DNA of 64,000 nt from Brasenia schreberi (GCA_036023115.1 JAYKKT010000089.1:21137001-21201000); one strand, 5' to 3'. Counted from the first letter of the stretch, positions 1 to 11,256 are shown. Notes: a model not told the origin generated them from the letters alone. Numbers and translations are program-made.

Positions 1-599
1 ACCCATCCTACCTTCATCTCAGCCCTTTTGCCGCCACCACCTAAACCTAGCCGAACCTAGTATAACCCAAGTTGCTGGCCACTACTTAGCCACCATCTCC
101 CATTCGGCCAACCCCCCTAGGTGTCCTATTCGGCCTTCCCACTAGCTCACCTTTTAGGTCCAGTTTCCCTAAGTACCCAACTCCCCTAGTGATCCTAATA
201 CCCACTTATTCAGCCACTTTAAACCCCCTACTTGGAGGCGCCATCTACTTGCCACCGGCCCCCTTCGAGGCGTCTATCCCGCGCCCCACTTGCAGCCGGC
301 CGGCCCCCTTGATCACCTACCTTCGCGGAGCTCCCACTTGCAGCCCAAGGCCAAGCCCACGCTCAAGCAAGACCTCTACGGACCAGCTACTCGTAAGTGT
401 CTAAACTCGGTCTTTAGTCGTACACTTGCTTGAAATTCAATTTGATACGGGGTTGTAATAACGGAGCATAGTCTCCCCCCGCTTGTAATAACGTGGCTTG
501 GCACAACCACACACGTGCACTCTCTTAGTCGTGCACAATTTTGAACACACACGGGCCTAATCAGCCCCTAATACATAAGTATATATATTTTCATTTTCG

Positions 600-1130
600 A
601 AGGGTTTTTGCTTAAGTTGGGTGCGTGGTCTTTCAATTCAAGCACTCACACACATTGAGCTTTCGCTCTTATTTGAAAGACCCAAGTAAGGGCCGACCTA
701 TACTATTTGGGTTTCATTTCATGTCGTGTGAGTAAGTCTTTCAATTCAAGCACTCTCACACACATTGAGCTTTCGCTCTTATTTGAAAGACCCAAGTAAG
801 GGCCGACCTATACTATTTGGGTTTCATTTCATGTCGTGTGAGTAAGTCTTTCAATTCAAGCACTTTCACACACATTGAGCCTTCGCTCTTACTCCCAAGA
901 CCTTAGTAAAGGCCTTATTGCAGTTATATTTGGGTTTCATTTATGTTGTGTGGGTAGTCTTTCAATTCAAGCACTCTCACACACATTGAGCCTTCGCTCT
1001 TATTCCCAAGACCTTAGTCAAGGCCATACTGCAATTTATATTTGGGTTTAAATTCATGTCGTGTGTGTAAGTCTTTCAATTCAAGCACGCACCCACATTG
1101 AGCCTTTGCTCTTATTTGCAAGACCCGAGT
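600..1130 (+). repeat. LTR subrepeat array, about five units
   Basis: Tandem units of roughly 105-118 bp, each with a CACACACATTGAGC segment, a GAGC-TTTC/CTTC-GCTC mini-inverted repeat, an AAGACC..AGTAAGGGCC segment and TTTGGGTTT. It is the same repeat as the longer array at 11850-12690 but in the opposite orientation. Confidence 0.8.
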
Positions 1131-1165
1131 AAGGGCTCATATACATAAGATATATACATATTTCC

Positions 1166-1212
1166 CTTCGGTTATTTCCCTTCGGTTATTTCCCTTCGGT
1201 TATTTCCCTTCA
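1166..1212 (+). repeat. 14-bp minisatellite in LTR
   Basis: About four tandem copies of a 14-bp unit close to TATTTCCCTTCGGT. Scattered related units also occur in the copy B 3' LTR near 25440-25510. Confidence 0.75.
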
Positions 1213-1731
1213 GTATTGTCTTTACATTTCGGGTTTTCCCTTTGGAGTAGCATGAGTTTGCATTGCATCTACGCCATACCACGAGGTAGGACGCATATTG
1301 CATCGAAGCAAGCCCCGCTCGAATTCACCCATGTAGTGGAGTGTTCATAACACACAAACTAGGCGACCCAAAAAGGGATAAAAGAAAAGACTTAGGCACG
1401 TGCAAATCCACGTGATCTAAAACATGCAATCGCATCTTAAAGACCCGAAATAGACACCTCGAACCGTTTCGTAGACTTTCTCCCCAAAACTCGATTTTTG
1501 CAAAAGCGTACAGACTGACCCTTGCGCATCGGTGCAAGAAGGTCTGCGACGACAAGAGCTTACTTGCTCACAGTCGCCACGTTTAGAAGTCAGTGTTAAA
1601 TATATCTTCGCTAGCTTAAGTAAGCTAGCTGGCACGCCCTATTTGTATACATAGGCCTTAGACGCACGAGAAGATCCACTCCAAGCCCCCGGAAAGAGGC
1701 GAAGAGGCGGGGATTTTTTCGCGCGTCTACA

Positions 1732-4700
1732 TTAGGGAAATGGCTTCCACCCACTTGGAGAAATACTCTGTGGCTACTAAAATAAATCGATGCCCATTCG
1801 AGGCCTTTGGAAAGATTGGGCCTACGATGTCAAACGCCCACATGGTAAATGGCCAGGGGCTGACCACGGAATGCAATGCGGATGAAGGGAAATGAATGGC
1901 GTGCCCATGCACTTGACATGGATGACACTTCCTAACATGATCGTGACAATCCTTTTTCAGGGTGGACCAAAAATAGCCCCCTCTAAGTATTTTCATCGCC
2001 GTCATGTTGGTATTAACATGACCTCGACATTCTCCATCGTGGAACTCATGCATTACTATCCTAGCCTCCTCTAGGTCGATACACCTAAGCAGAATGCCGG
2101 TAAAACTTTTTTTGTATAAGACCCCACCCAGAATGGTGCATCGGCTCGAAATCTTACGAATGAATGCCTTATCTTTGGATGTGGCATCCTCGGTGAATCC
2201 CCCATTTTCTAAAAATTATTTTATGTTATAAAACTAGGGTTTTTCAATAGACTCTGGGTTGTTTTGGCAAATATCTAAGTCGTGTGTGGATGGGTGGGGC
2301 ACATGCCATATTTCCAAAGATCTGGTCCCTGAAATGGGATCGACCTTCAGGGCTGAACCCAAGGAGGCGAGGGCATCGACGATGCCATTGTCCTCTCTTC
2401 CTACGTGTGTGAGTTTACACGACTGGAAGGATTGGACCAATCGAGTGGCCAACTCGTGATATGGAAGTAGTTTCTCATTACGTACTTGCCAAATTTTCAA
2501 AACCTGGTTTATGATAAGGAGTGAATCTCCAAAGACCTCGATGCATGATGCCCCTAGAGTTTTCGAAATCCTTAAGCCTTGTATGAGTGCTTCATACTCA
2601 GCTACGTTGTTGGAACATTCGAAATCTAAGTGGACTGCTATGGGAATCTCGCCCTTTTCAGGGGAGATTAGGATGACCCCAGCACCGGCCCCTCGCTGGT
2701 TTCGTGCCCCATCGAAGTGCATCTTCCATACTTGGTTTTCGAAAGAATTTGCCAAAATGTGGTTTTGAAAATGGTTTTGCAAGATGCCTTCATCAGGCAT
2801 TTCGACAAGAGTGGGATATGCGTCCTCTAAGGGGAATTCAGCCACATAATCTGCTAGGGCTTGCCCCTTAATGGAGATCTGGTGATGGTATTTCAGATCA
2901 TACTCCATTAGAAGGAGTTGCCATTTGCCCAATCTACCTGTGAGAATGGGTTTTTCGAATAAGTGCTTGATTGGATCAAGCTTGGACACTATCCAGATCT
3001 CATGATCTAGGAAATAGTGTTTGAACTTCTGGCAGGCCCAGACTAGGGCCAAGCACGTCTTCTCCATGGCTTGATAATTTCGTTCATAAGCCAAGAGAGT
3101 TTTCGAAATATAGTAGATGGCATACTCCTTATGGGTGTCATCCTCGTATTGAGCCAACAGGGCTCCTAAAGCATTTACATGCACGAAGATGTATAATAAA
3201 AGCGGTTTTCCTTGCTTTGGAGGATTCAAAACGGGGGGATTAACCAAGTATGCCTTCAGTCTCTCGAAGGACTTTTGGCATTCGTCATCCCATAAGAATT
3301 TCGTACCCTTCCTCAACAGTTTGTTGAAGGGTTCGCATCTAGTTGCCAGATTCGATATGAATGGGCGCACGGATTGTAATCGACCCTGGAGGCTACGGAT
3401 TTGGGTGAGATTGGAGGGTGGAGCCATGTATATGATGGCTCGACACTTAGAGGGGTCGACTTCTATTCCCCTTTGGCTTACCATAAAGCCTAGAAGCTTC
3501 CCTGATTCTACCCCGAACACACATTTTTGAGGGTTTAGCTTTACTTTGTAAAGCCTAAGCCTTTCGAAAATCTTTTGTAAACATTCGATATGGGTGCATC
3601 GGGTTTTGGATTTTGCCAAGAGATCATCTACATACACTTCTACAAGCTCATGAATTTGATCATGGAAGATCGTGTTCATGGCTCGTTGGTATGTTGCGCC
3701 GGCATTTTTCAAACCAAAGGGCATGACTGTATAGCAGTACGTGCCCCATGGGGTTGTGAAGGCGGTCTTACCCTGATCTCGTGGGCTTAGTTTGATTTGA
3801 TTATAGCCTGAATAGCCATCCATGAATGAAAATATTTCATGATTTGCAGTACTATCGACTATCAAATCTATGTTTGGTAAAGGATAATTATCCTTTGGAG
3901 TGGCTTTATTCAGGTTTCTGAAATCGATGCATATTCGAATTTTCCCATTGGTTTTTCGAACCACAACGATATTTGACTACCAATCAGAATACGCAATGGG
4001 TTTTATAAATCCGGCTTTTAGCAAATCTTCTAAACCCTCTTTGACTTGCGTGTGTACATTCGGGTGTATTTTCCTAAGCTTCTGCTTTATGGGTTTTACA
4101 CCTGCATCTAAGGGAAGACGATGCTCGACTATGCTGGGATCTATGCCCGGCATGTCTTCATACGTCCATGCAAACACATCTAAATAGGTTCGTAGAAATG
4201 CAATGAATGCTAAATTTTCAGTTTCATGCAAGCATGCGCCTATTTTGATGGTTTTGGGATTGGAATCATCCCCTAGGTTCACCTCTATGAAATCTCCTCC
4301 TACTGATTGGGAAGGTCTTTCAAAATCGAGAATTCTATGAAATTCTGGGAGCTCAGAAGTGGGATCTTCCTCAAGGGGATCTACTTCTGGGCTTTGATCA
4401 TTCTCGTGGGCTATAGACCCGAGGGAACTTGATGCGTGGTTTTCAAAATGACCTGGTTTTGTACTTGGATTTTCAAGTGACTTCGAAATTTTTGGTCTGG
4501 CTATGCAGACGACGTTTCTTTCGAAATCCTTTTCCTTTGCCAAAGTCCTACCAGGAGCAGCTATGTATAAAATCTTTTTGGTATTTTCCACATTTTCGAT
4601 TTTTTTGGGTTTTTGTAAAACAAGAACTTTGGGAACTATACAAAGCACTCTTTTTTCGAATTTTTGTTTTTCCATTGTTTTTGGTTTTTCTTGTTTTTCG

Positions 4701-4762
4701 ATTTTTTTGATTTTAAGTTTTTCAAATGTTTTTGTATTTTTAGAAAAGGGATCTTCCATCAT
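1732..4762 (-). pseudogene. pol: Copy A pol (RT, RNase H, second RNase H, integrase N-part), broken
   Basis: This polyprotein would copy element RNA into DNA and integrate it. From the ATG at 4762 there is a lysine-rich N-terminal stretch, then RT with the YVDD active-site motif near 3640-3629. Next comes a gypsy-type RNase H region whose expected catalytic Asp position reads FVHVNALG, then a second RNase H (HFDGARNQRGAGAGV, AEYEALIQGL, FGDSLL). Integrase begins with its His/Cys finger and the first catalytic Asp (FDIVGP) and is cut off at 1731, so the second Asp and the Glu are not in the window. The frame has stops near 3974 (Leu position), 2230 (Trp position) and 2216 (Gln position). The ATG lies in the +1 frame relative to gag-pro, as in copies B and D. 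It is certainly non-functional as it stands. Confidence 0.93.
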
Positions 4763-4764
4763 GC

Positions 4765-4780
4765 CTACAAAGGGAAAACA
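4765..4780 (-). promoter_or_regulatory. 3' splice-site-like sequence before pol, copy A
   Basis: On the minus strand this reads TGTTTTCCCTTTGTAG, a pyrimidine run ending in TAG, immediately before the pol ATG at 4762. The same arrangement occurs in copies B, C and D. Use as a splice acceptor is inference. Confidence 0.45.
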
Positions 4781-4787
4781 CTACGGG

Positions 4788-7665
4788 TTAGACTCGGAAT
4801 AGGAGGTCTAAATCGTAGGTCTCTTCTAAGGTAGGCTCCGGGGCACCCTTGACCCAGGTGGACACAGGGGGTGGCTTCGGCGGTATTCGGGGAGTATAAC
4901 CGATCCCATATCGGCTTGGGTTGGCCCTAGGAAGGATGGGCTCTAGGAGACCCTGGTTCTGCGCCCCTAGACTTTGTAGGGCGTGTAGCCCATGTTCAAC
5001 AACATGTTCCACGACTTTTTGTTTTTTGAAAAAGTTGGATACAAGTCGTGGTCCTGGAACATGCTATCGTCCATATTAGGCTCGTATGGCCTCTTGTCCA
5101 GGGGCTTTGGAAATAGGGAACGCTTGGGTTTTCCTAGGAGAATTAAAGTCGGGAGGGGGCCTGCTTTGGGCGGCCCCTTCACACATACAACCTTCCTAGG
5201 GTTGTTCAACACGAGCCGAGGTGGCTCAACCATAATTTTTCCCAGGTTAGCCTCATGGGCCTAGGAGCTTGATAAACAAGGGGAGTTTATGATCCCCTGA
5301 AGCTGTGGGTAACTCTCACCTAGGATCACTACGACCTGATCCCTAAAAGGGATCTTGACACACCTGTGGAAGGTGGATGGCACAGCGCACAAACTGTGTA
5401 TCCAGGGCCTTGCCAGCAACAGGTTATAATGGGGGTGGATGTCCAAGACATGGAACACCCCCGTGTGTTCGATCCCTCCCGTTTCCATTGGGAGTTCGAT
5501 GGATCCTAAAGGTCTAGACGCATTCCCATCGTATCCAGTGATAACGATGGGGCTTGGGTTCACTGAAGTCAAGGTAACTCCGATTTTGTATGCCATATGA
5601 AGTGGAAGGATGTTGAGCCCTCCTCCACCATCGACTAGGCACCTGTCCAGAGAGTGGTTGTTTAGAACCACCTCGATATGCAGGGCCTGGTTATGGGTTT
5701 CGTAGGGTCTATCTACATCATCTTCCGAAAAAGTGATGGGTGATTTTGCTCCTAATAAAGCCACTTGGGCAGACAAGGATTCTGGACTTATGTTCGAATC
5801 AACCTTGGCCCTTTCTAAAATTTTCTCTAATACAAGTCTATGCCTAGGCGAGGTTTTTATAAGCTCTAGGATAGACATGTGAATAGGAATCTTTGAAAGG
5901 TGGTTTTCGAAGTCATAAGGATTTAGGATGACTTTGTCCTTATCTGCATTTGGCAGACCACTAGGGATACATGTTTTGAGGGGCCAGGCACACTGACCAC
6001 CTTTTGAGCACCTTGAAGGTGCGGGGGTTGATAGATCCTCCTGGATCTAGTGACTTCCCCCACGACCAGCCTAGGGTTCGCGCTAAACTTGGCTCTAAGG
6101 ATGAGCTGAGGAGAACCTTGGATTTTTAAAACTGGTTTTACCGGGGTTTCCACTTTTGGTGGTTCCCGAATGACGACTTGGGTGGGCCTCTTGTATAGTA
6201 CAAGGATGGGCGCACAAGTAGGTCGACCAGGTTCTGGCTTTCGCGCTAGTTCCTTGAAAATGGTGAGGGTACATACCTCCTTTCCTTTCCCACTGCCACT
6301 GGCGTGTTTGGGAAAGGGTTCCTTGAAGATAGCTTGAGGTGGCTCAGGTTTCGCAGTGACCTGGAGCCGGCCTTCTGCTATCAAGTTCTCAATTTTATTT
6401 AAGAGAGAGAAGCAGCGTTTGGTATCATGGCCTTTGAGCCGATGATACTTACAAAATCGGTTTAAATACCCCCCTTTGGAAGTGACTCCTTCGGGGATTT
6501 CAGGGAGTTCTATCATGCCCTGGGCAAGTAGGAGGTCTAGGACCTCCGACACAGGTTGCCCCAACGGAGTATACTCCCGTTTTTCAACCGGTTTTTGAAA
6601 ATTGCGTTCCCTCTTATTTTCTAATTTTTCAAAATTTTTGGAAGTGCCTGCCATGCCTGGATCCACCCGGACATTGGCAATTTTATGGGGCTTTGCCCCT
6701 TTGTCCGTCGTGGGCAGCCCATATGCGATGGGCTTTTCCAAACGGGTTTTTGGAATGGCACTTCCTTTCCACAAGTGATCGTATGTCCCTTTTCGTAAGT
6801 TGGTTTCGAAAAGGGAGGCCTTTTTGATCAACTTATGGAAAGTTGAAATCTCATGGAGCGAGAGAAGGGTTTTTAACTCGCTTTTAAAATTATCCAGGAT
6901 GAGCATTACTGCGCATCCTTCGGATATGGGCTCTCGCACTTGGCCCAAAAGTGACCTCCATCTTATAATGAAGGCATGTACATCTTCGTTCATGCCTTGC
7001 TTTGTATCCCTTAAGGTATTCAGGGTTGGCGTGACTTCTACGTTGTGTGCAAATCTTTGCATGAAACAGTTCGCTAACTCTTCAAAAGTAGCGAACTGGC
7101 TTAAGTCGTAGGAAGCCAGCCATTTGGCAGCTGTGCCTTTAAGGGATAGAGGGAACCAATACACCCATTTCATCGAGTCCTTTTTCTTCTTATGGGCTCG
7201 ACGTGAGAAAAGCTGCAAGTGAGACCTAGGGTCTCCCATGCCATCATACCGATGGAAGTTCGGTATTTCATCGTCACTGTCTGTTTCGTAATCCATAGGA
7301 AGGAAATCAAACAGGGCGTAGTTTCTTTTCTCTTTATTCTGCCCTTTCAGCAACTGCTGTAGGGCTTTACGGTCCTTTTGTGTGAAGGATTCATGGTATT
7401 GGTTGCCTTCTATTACGGAGGCCTCTTTTTGCTTGCGAGGTTTTTCAGATTTCTTTTTAGGCCTTTGTTCACCGTTCGATGAACATGAATCGCCTACTTC
7501 AGCCTCTCGGCTGAGAGCATCGATTTTGGCCTCAAACTCCCTTCTCAAGTCCTCGATTTCATCTAGTTTTATTTTGTTTTTGAAAATCCTCCTAGAGTGA
7601 GAACTCGATGCGCATGAGCCTTGGCTCGACACGTCACTTGGATTGGATTTTGACATGCTTTTCAA
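4788..7665 (-). pseudogene. gag-pro: Copy A gag-protease frame, broken
   Basis: Gag starts at the ATG at 7665 (MSKSNPSDVSSQGS). It has a coiled-coil-like basic N-terminus, a retrotransposon gag core near 7230-6900 (WLASYDLSQFATFEELANCF) and a knuckle of the form C-x2-H-x4-H-x4-C near 6465-6420 (CKYHRLKGHDTKRC). Protease follows in the same ancestral frame, with the active site written LVDGGGG near 5640. After it comes a G-patch-like segment (about 5010-4900). A 1-bp deletion near 5972 separates gag from protease. A Gln-to-stop change near 5262 and a 1-bp deletion near 4980 break the tail. The frame ends at the conserved LLFRV-stop, 26 bp before the pol ATG. Confidence 0.92.
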
Positions 7666-7776
7666 GCTTTTTCAAAATATCCTAAGTACAAGCAAAGAAA
7701 ACAAGTTAAAACGACACCTTTTTACAAAATTTTCGCAAGACTTCTACTTAAAAACTCGATTTTTGAAAGGCTCACG

Positions 7777-7793
7777 TCCCACCGGGCGTGCCA
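7777..7793 (-). other. Primer-binding site, copy A
   Basis: The minus strand reads TGGCACGCCCGGTGGGA, starting 5 bp inside the LTR end at 7799. It opens with TGG, the complement of a tRNA CCA end. I cannot assign the tRNA without a search. Confidence 0.85.
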
Positions 7794-9239
7794 ATCCCTG
7801 TAGACGCGCGAAAATCCCCGCCTCTTTGCCTTTTTCAGGGCTCGGAGCGGATCCTCTCGTGTGTCTAAGGCCTATGTATGCAAACAGGGCGTGCCAGCTA
7901 GCTTACCTAAGCTAGCGAAGATATTTTTAACACTGACTTCTAAACGTGGCGACTGTGAGCAAGTAAGCTCTTGTCGTCGCAGACCTTCTTGCACCGATGC
8001 GCAAGGGTCAGTCTGTACGCTTTGCAAAAATCGAGTTTTTGGAGAGAAAAGCCTATGAAGCGGTTCGAGGCGTCTATTTCGGGTCTTTAAAATGCGGTTG
8101 CATGTTTTAGATCACGTGGATTTGCACGTGCCTAAGTCTTTTCTTTAAAATGCGGTTGCATGTTTTAGATCATGCGGTCTTACTCACACGACATGAAATG
8201 AAACCCAAATAGTATAGGTCGGCCCTTACTTGGGTCTTTCAAATAAGAGCGAAAGCTCAATGTGTGTGAGTGCTTGAATTGAAAGACAACGCACCCAACT
8301 TAAGCAAAAACCCTTCGAAAATGAAAGTATATATATATACTTATGTATTATGGGCTGATTAGGCCCGTGTGTGTTCAAAATCGTGCACAACTAAGAGAGT
8401 GCACGTGTGTGGGTGTGCCAAGCCACGTTATTACAAGCAGGGGGAGACTATGCTCCGTTATTACAACCCCGTATCAAATTGAATCTCAAGCAAGTATACA
8501 ACTAAAGACCGAGTTTAGGCACTTACGAGTAGCTGGTCCGTAGAGGCCTTGCTTGAGCGTGGGCTTGGCCTTCGCCTTGGGCTGCAAACGGGAGCTCCAC
8601 GAGGGTGGATGACAAAGGGTGCTGGCTGGCTGTAAGTGGGGCGCGGGATAGGCGCCTCGAAGGTGGCCGACTGCAAATGGGTGTCGCCTTGATGTGGGCG
8701 ATTAAAGGGCTTGGCCAAGTAAGTGTGTAGGGTCACGAATGGAGAGTATATAGTGTTAGGGAATATGGACCTAAGGGAGTTTAAGGGAAGGCCGAATGGG
8801 AGTCTAAGGGGAAAAGAGATGGCTGGCCGGGTGTAGTTAGGGTAGTTAGGTAGTGGCCGATGGTTTAGGTTGTGCTAGGTTCGGCTAAGGGAGAATGGTG
8901 GCAGGAAAGGGCTAATGTGTAGGTGAGATGATGGTATGGTGGGTGGCTAGGAATGGAGAGGGAGTAGAGAAGGATTTAGGTAGAGTTGGGGGGTGCTTAC
9001 CGAACGGGGAGAAGGTGGTACCCGACTGGGAGAAAGGCGGGCAGGCTGTGAAACTCGGCTGGGAGGTGGTGGAGATGGCGGTGCGAGCTGTGGTGGGATG
9101 GAGGGATGGTGGTGGTGCAGGCGGCGCAGGTGGAGCAGCTGGGCAGGTTCGGCTGAGCTGGGAAGTGGGGGAAAGAGAGGGCGCGGCTGGGATTGGTGAA
9201 GGGTTCCAGCTTCAAAAAAACCCGCCCCCAAGGGGGGGG

Positions 9240-9248
9240 GTTTAAATA
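9240..9248 (-). promoter_or_regulatory. TATA-like element, copy A LTR
   Basis: The minus strand reads CTATTTAAA just upstream of a C-rich run and the pyrimidine-rich leader. The location is equivalent to the better TATA boxes of the solo and copy D LTRs. Confidence 0.4.
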
Positions 9249-9399
9249 GGGATGGGTAGGTCGGTTAGGGCTGGGTTTGGGGTAGTGGTTAGGTGGTTTA
9301 GGTAGGGTGGTATGTAGATAAGGTGGGCTGGAAAGGGTTGGGCCAGATATTTTGAAAACTAGTGGTTTGGGTAGATTGTGGGCTAGGGGTGGTTTAGGG

Positions 9400-9650
9400 G
9401 TTTAGGGCCAAGTTAGGTGGTTGGGTTTTAGGGTGAGGTTTAGTGAGCTAGGTTAGGTGATTAGGCTAGGTTTAGGCTAGGTTTAGGGAAATTAACCTAG
9501 GTTTAGGGAAGGATTAGGGAAGTGGGTTAGGTGATTAGGTTGGGATTAGGCCGGGATTAGGAAAGTGGGTTAGGTGATTAGGCTCAGATTAGGGGTGGAT
9601 TAGGGTGGTAGGCTAGGATTAGGCATTTTGGGTTAGGTTTAGGTGAAGGA
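9400..9650 (+). repeat. Degenerate TTAGG-like array in copy A LTR
   Basis: Repeated GGTTTAGGG, GATTAGGG and GGTTAGGTGATTAGG motifs on the plus strand. The array resembles but does not match the plant telomere unit TTTAGGG. It is a regular component of family I LTRs. Confidence 0.75.
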
Positions 9651-9960
9651 GCTCCCTTAGCATGGCCCATAGACCTTAACCACCTCATGTTGGTGCAGCC
9701 CTAGGTTGGGTTTTGGCTAATTACAAGCTTAAACCCACTCAATTAGGCTAACCCACAAGATTAACCCCAAACTTGACACACAAGTCAAGCTTAATTACAA
9801 CACTCTTGATATTTTCCATCCCCACTCTCTCTCATGCCCATGATCCCACATGAATTTCAAGAGGGCCCCACCTCCATTTATGAGAAGGTGATATGGGCCA
9901 TGGATATGGATATTGGATTGGATCTCTGGTTCCAAATCCAAATCCAAGTCCACACATGGG

Positions 9961-10005
9961 TTTGGATTGGGATCTGGATATATATGGTCCAGATCCAATC
10001 CAAAC
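9961..10005. repeat. Imperfect inverted repeat in U3, copy A
   Basis: TTTGGATTGGGATCTGGA pairs with TCCAGATCCAATCCAAA around a TATATATGG loop. It has counterparts at 23051-23094, 43494-43537 and 54884-54931. Confidence 0.75.
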
Positions 10006-10483
10006 TGAACCTTGACTCCTTCGAGCTGGGTTCGAAACGGACGATTTGTGCGGGGCCTGACAGCATCAGTACTCCGTTTGCGTTGGGTCTTCGCCAACAT
10101 GGTCGTCCGCCTCCGTTTCTGCCTTCCGAAGATGACTTCAAATGACATTTTGATAAGAACAGGGTCTTGGACGTTCGAGATCCTGGGGGTGTGAATCAGA
10201 TGCAAGAGTTGCTGTGCCGGGCTCGACATGTGCTCCGGTTCCGGGCTCTCTTTGACTTCGCTGGTCCTGTCTTGATTAGGCCAAGCGGGCTTTGGGGTTT
10301 CAAAAACGTGTTTTAAAAGGTTTTCAAAAGCTATATTACATATTTTTGAAATACAGAGTTTAAAACATATGTACAGGGTTGTCTGGAAGGCTCCTAGGTT
10401 TCCAGACCCAAAATGGCCCTTTGGAGCTGCTTTTACAAAACCAGGTTTGTTTAAGAAATTCATGGGATTTCGGGGTGTTTACA

Positions 10484-10688
10484 CCCTTGCGCATCGGTGA
10501 AAGAAGGTCTGCGACGACAAGAGCTTACTTGCTCACAGTCACCACATTAGAAGTCAGGTTAAAATATATCTTCGCTAGCTTAGGTAAGCTAGCTGGCACA
10601 CCCTATTTATTTAAATAGGACTTAGACACACGAAAAGGTTCGCCCTTGGCCTATGAAACTAGGGAGGCGGAGATTTTCTGCGTCTACA
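10484..10688 (+). repeat. Copy B 5' LTR, terminal 205 bp
   Basis: It continues the family I LTR after the copy A insertion (CCCTTGCGCATCGG onward), contains the U5 hairpin with TGGCACACCC (10594-10603) and ends GCGTCTACA at 10688, just before the PBS. Confidence 0.9.
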
Positions 10689-10694
10689 GAAGAT

Positions 10695-10712
10695 TGGCAC
10701 GACCGATGGGAC
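10695..10712 (+). other. Primer-binding site, copy B
   Basis: TGGCACGACCGATGGGAC begins 6 bp after the LTR. Compared with copies A, C and D (TGGCACGCCCGGTGGGA) it has two substitutions. Confidence 0.8.
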
Positions 10713-11251
10713 GTGAGTCTTTCAAAAATCGAGTTAGTCTAGAAACTTACGAAAAGATTTTCAAAGAGGTGTTGTTTTTAACTTGTTTTCTTTACTTGTA
10801 CTTAGGAATTTTGAAAAAGGCTTGAAAGCATGTCAAAATCCAACCCAAGTGAAGTGTCGAGCCAAGGCTCATGCGCATCAAGTTCTCACTCTAGGAGGAT
10901 TTTCAAAAACAAGATCAAACTAGACGAGATAGAGGACCTGAGAAGGGAATTTGAGGCCAAAATCGATGCTCTCAGCCAAGAGGCTGAAGTAGGCGATTCA
11001 TGTTCATCGAATGGTGAACAAAAGGCCAAAAGAAAATCTGAAAAACCTCGCAAGCACAAAGAGGCCTCCGTAATGGAAGGCAACCAATATCATGAGTCCT
11101 TTACACAAAAGGACCGTAAAGCCCTACAACAGCTGCTGAAAGGGCAAAACAAAGAGAAAAGAAGTTACACCCTGTCTCATTTCCTTCCCATGGATTACGA
11201 AACAGGCAGTGACGATGAAATACCGAACTTCCATCGGTATGATGGCATGGG

Positions 11252-11256
11252 AGACC
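11252..11256. repeat. TSD of solo LTR, left copy (AGACC)
   Basis: AGACC stands immediately before the LTR start TGTAGACGCG at 11257 and is repeated at 15212-15216. Uninterrupted copies A and D have a single AGACC at this gag position. Confidence 0.95.

Larger units (their letters stand above)
1..1731 (+). mobile_element. Family I LTR, 3' portion, cut by the window edge
   Basis: The sequence matches the other family I LTRs in plus orientation and ends in the terminal GCGCGTCTACA at 1721-1731. It then passes directly into integrase sequence of copy A. No PBS follows, so this is either the 3' LTR of an element lying to the left or a solo LTR. It contains the conserved GGGGAGAC-type motif (about 462-485), about five units of the family I subrepeat (600-1130), a small 14-bp repeat (1166-1212) and the U5 hairpin beside TGGCACGCCC (1630-1639). 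The five bases after it, TTAGG, are the expected right TSD copy; the left copy lies outside the window. No host gene is seen here. Confidence 0.85.
1732..10483 (-). mobile_element. Copy A: Tat-like Ty3/gypsy element, 3' end interrupted
   Basis: Read on the minus strand, the order is 5' LTR (10483-7799), PBS, gag-protease, pol, then integrase broken at 1731 by the left-edge LTR. The rest of integrase and the 3' LTR are outside the window. The right boundary TTTACA at 10483 falls inside a plus-strand family I LTR that resumes at 10484 with CCCTTGCGCATCGG. Copy A is therefore inserted in the 5' LTR of copy B, and CCCTT is the expected right TSD copy. Confidence 0.88.
7799..10483 (-). repeat. Copy A 5' LTR (2685 bp, family I)
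   Basis: In plus coordinates it starts TGTAGACGCGCG (7799) and ends GGGTGTTTACA (10483), the inverted termini shared by all family I LTRs. It keeps the U5 hairpin (7897-7916), only about one subrepeat unit (8180-8290), the GGGGAGAC-type motif (about 8440-8470), the G-rich TTAGG-like array (about 9400-9650), a TATA-like sequence (9240-9248) and the long U3 inverted repeat (9961-10005). It is shorter than other family LTRs because of an internal deletion at about 8143-8175. The strings of proline or serine codons here are translations of low-complexity LTR sequence, not genes. Confidence 0.9.

Noticed and set aside
7777..7793. Naming the primer tRNA from the PBS
   Set aside because: The PBS is clear, but I could not match it with confidence to a specific plant tRNA without a search.
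8928..9245. Open frames rich in Gly/Trp or Pro/Ser at 8928-9245, 13425-13910, 23827-24090, 42279-42589 and 53571-53992
   Set aside because: They lie in GC-skewed LTR leader sequence, occur in several frames and on both strands at once, differ between copies and contain no domain.
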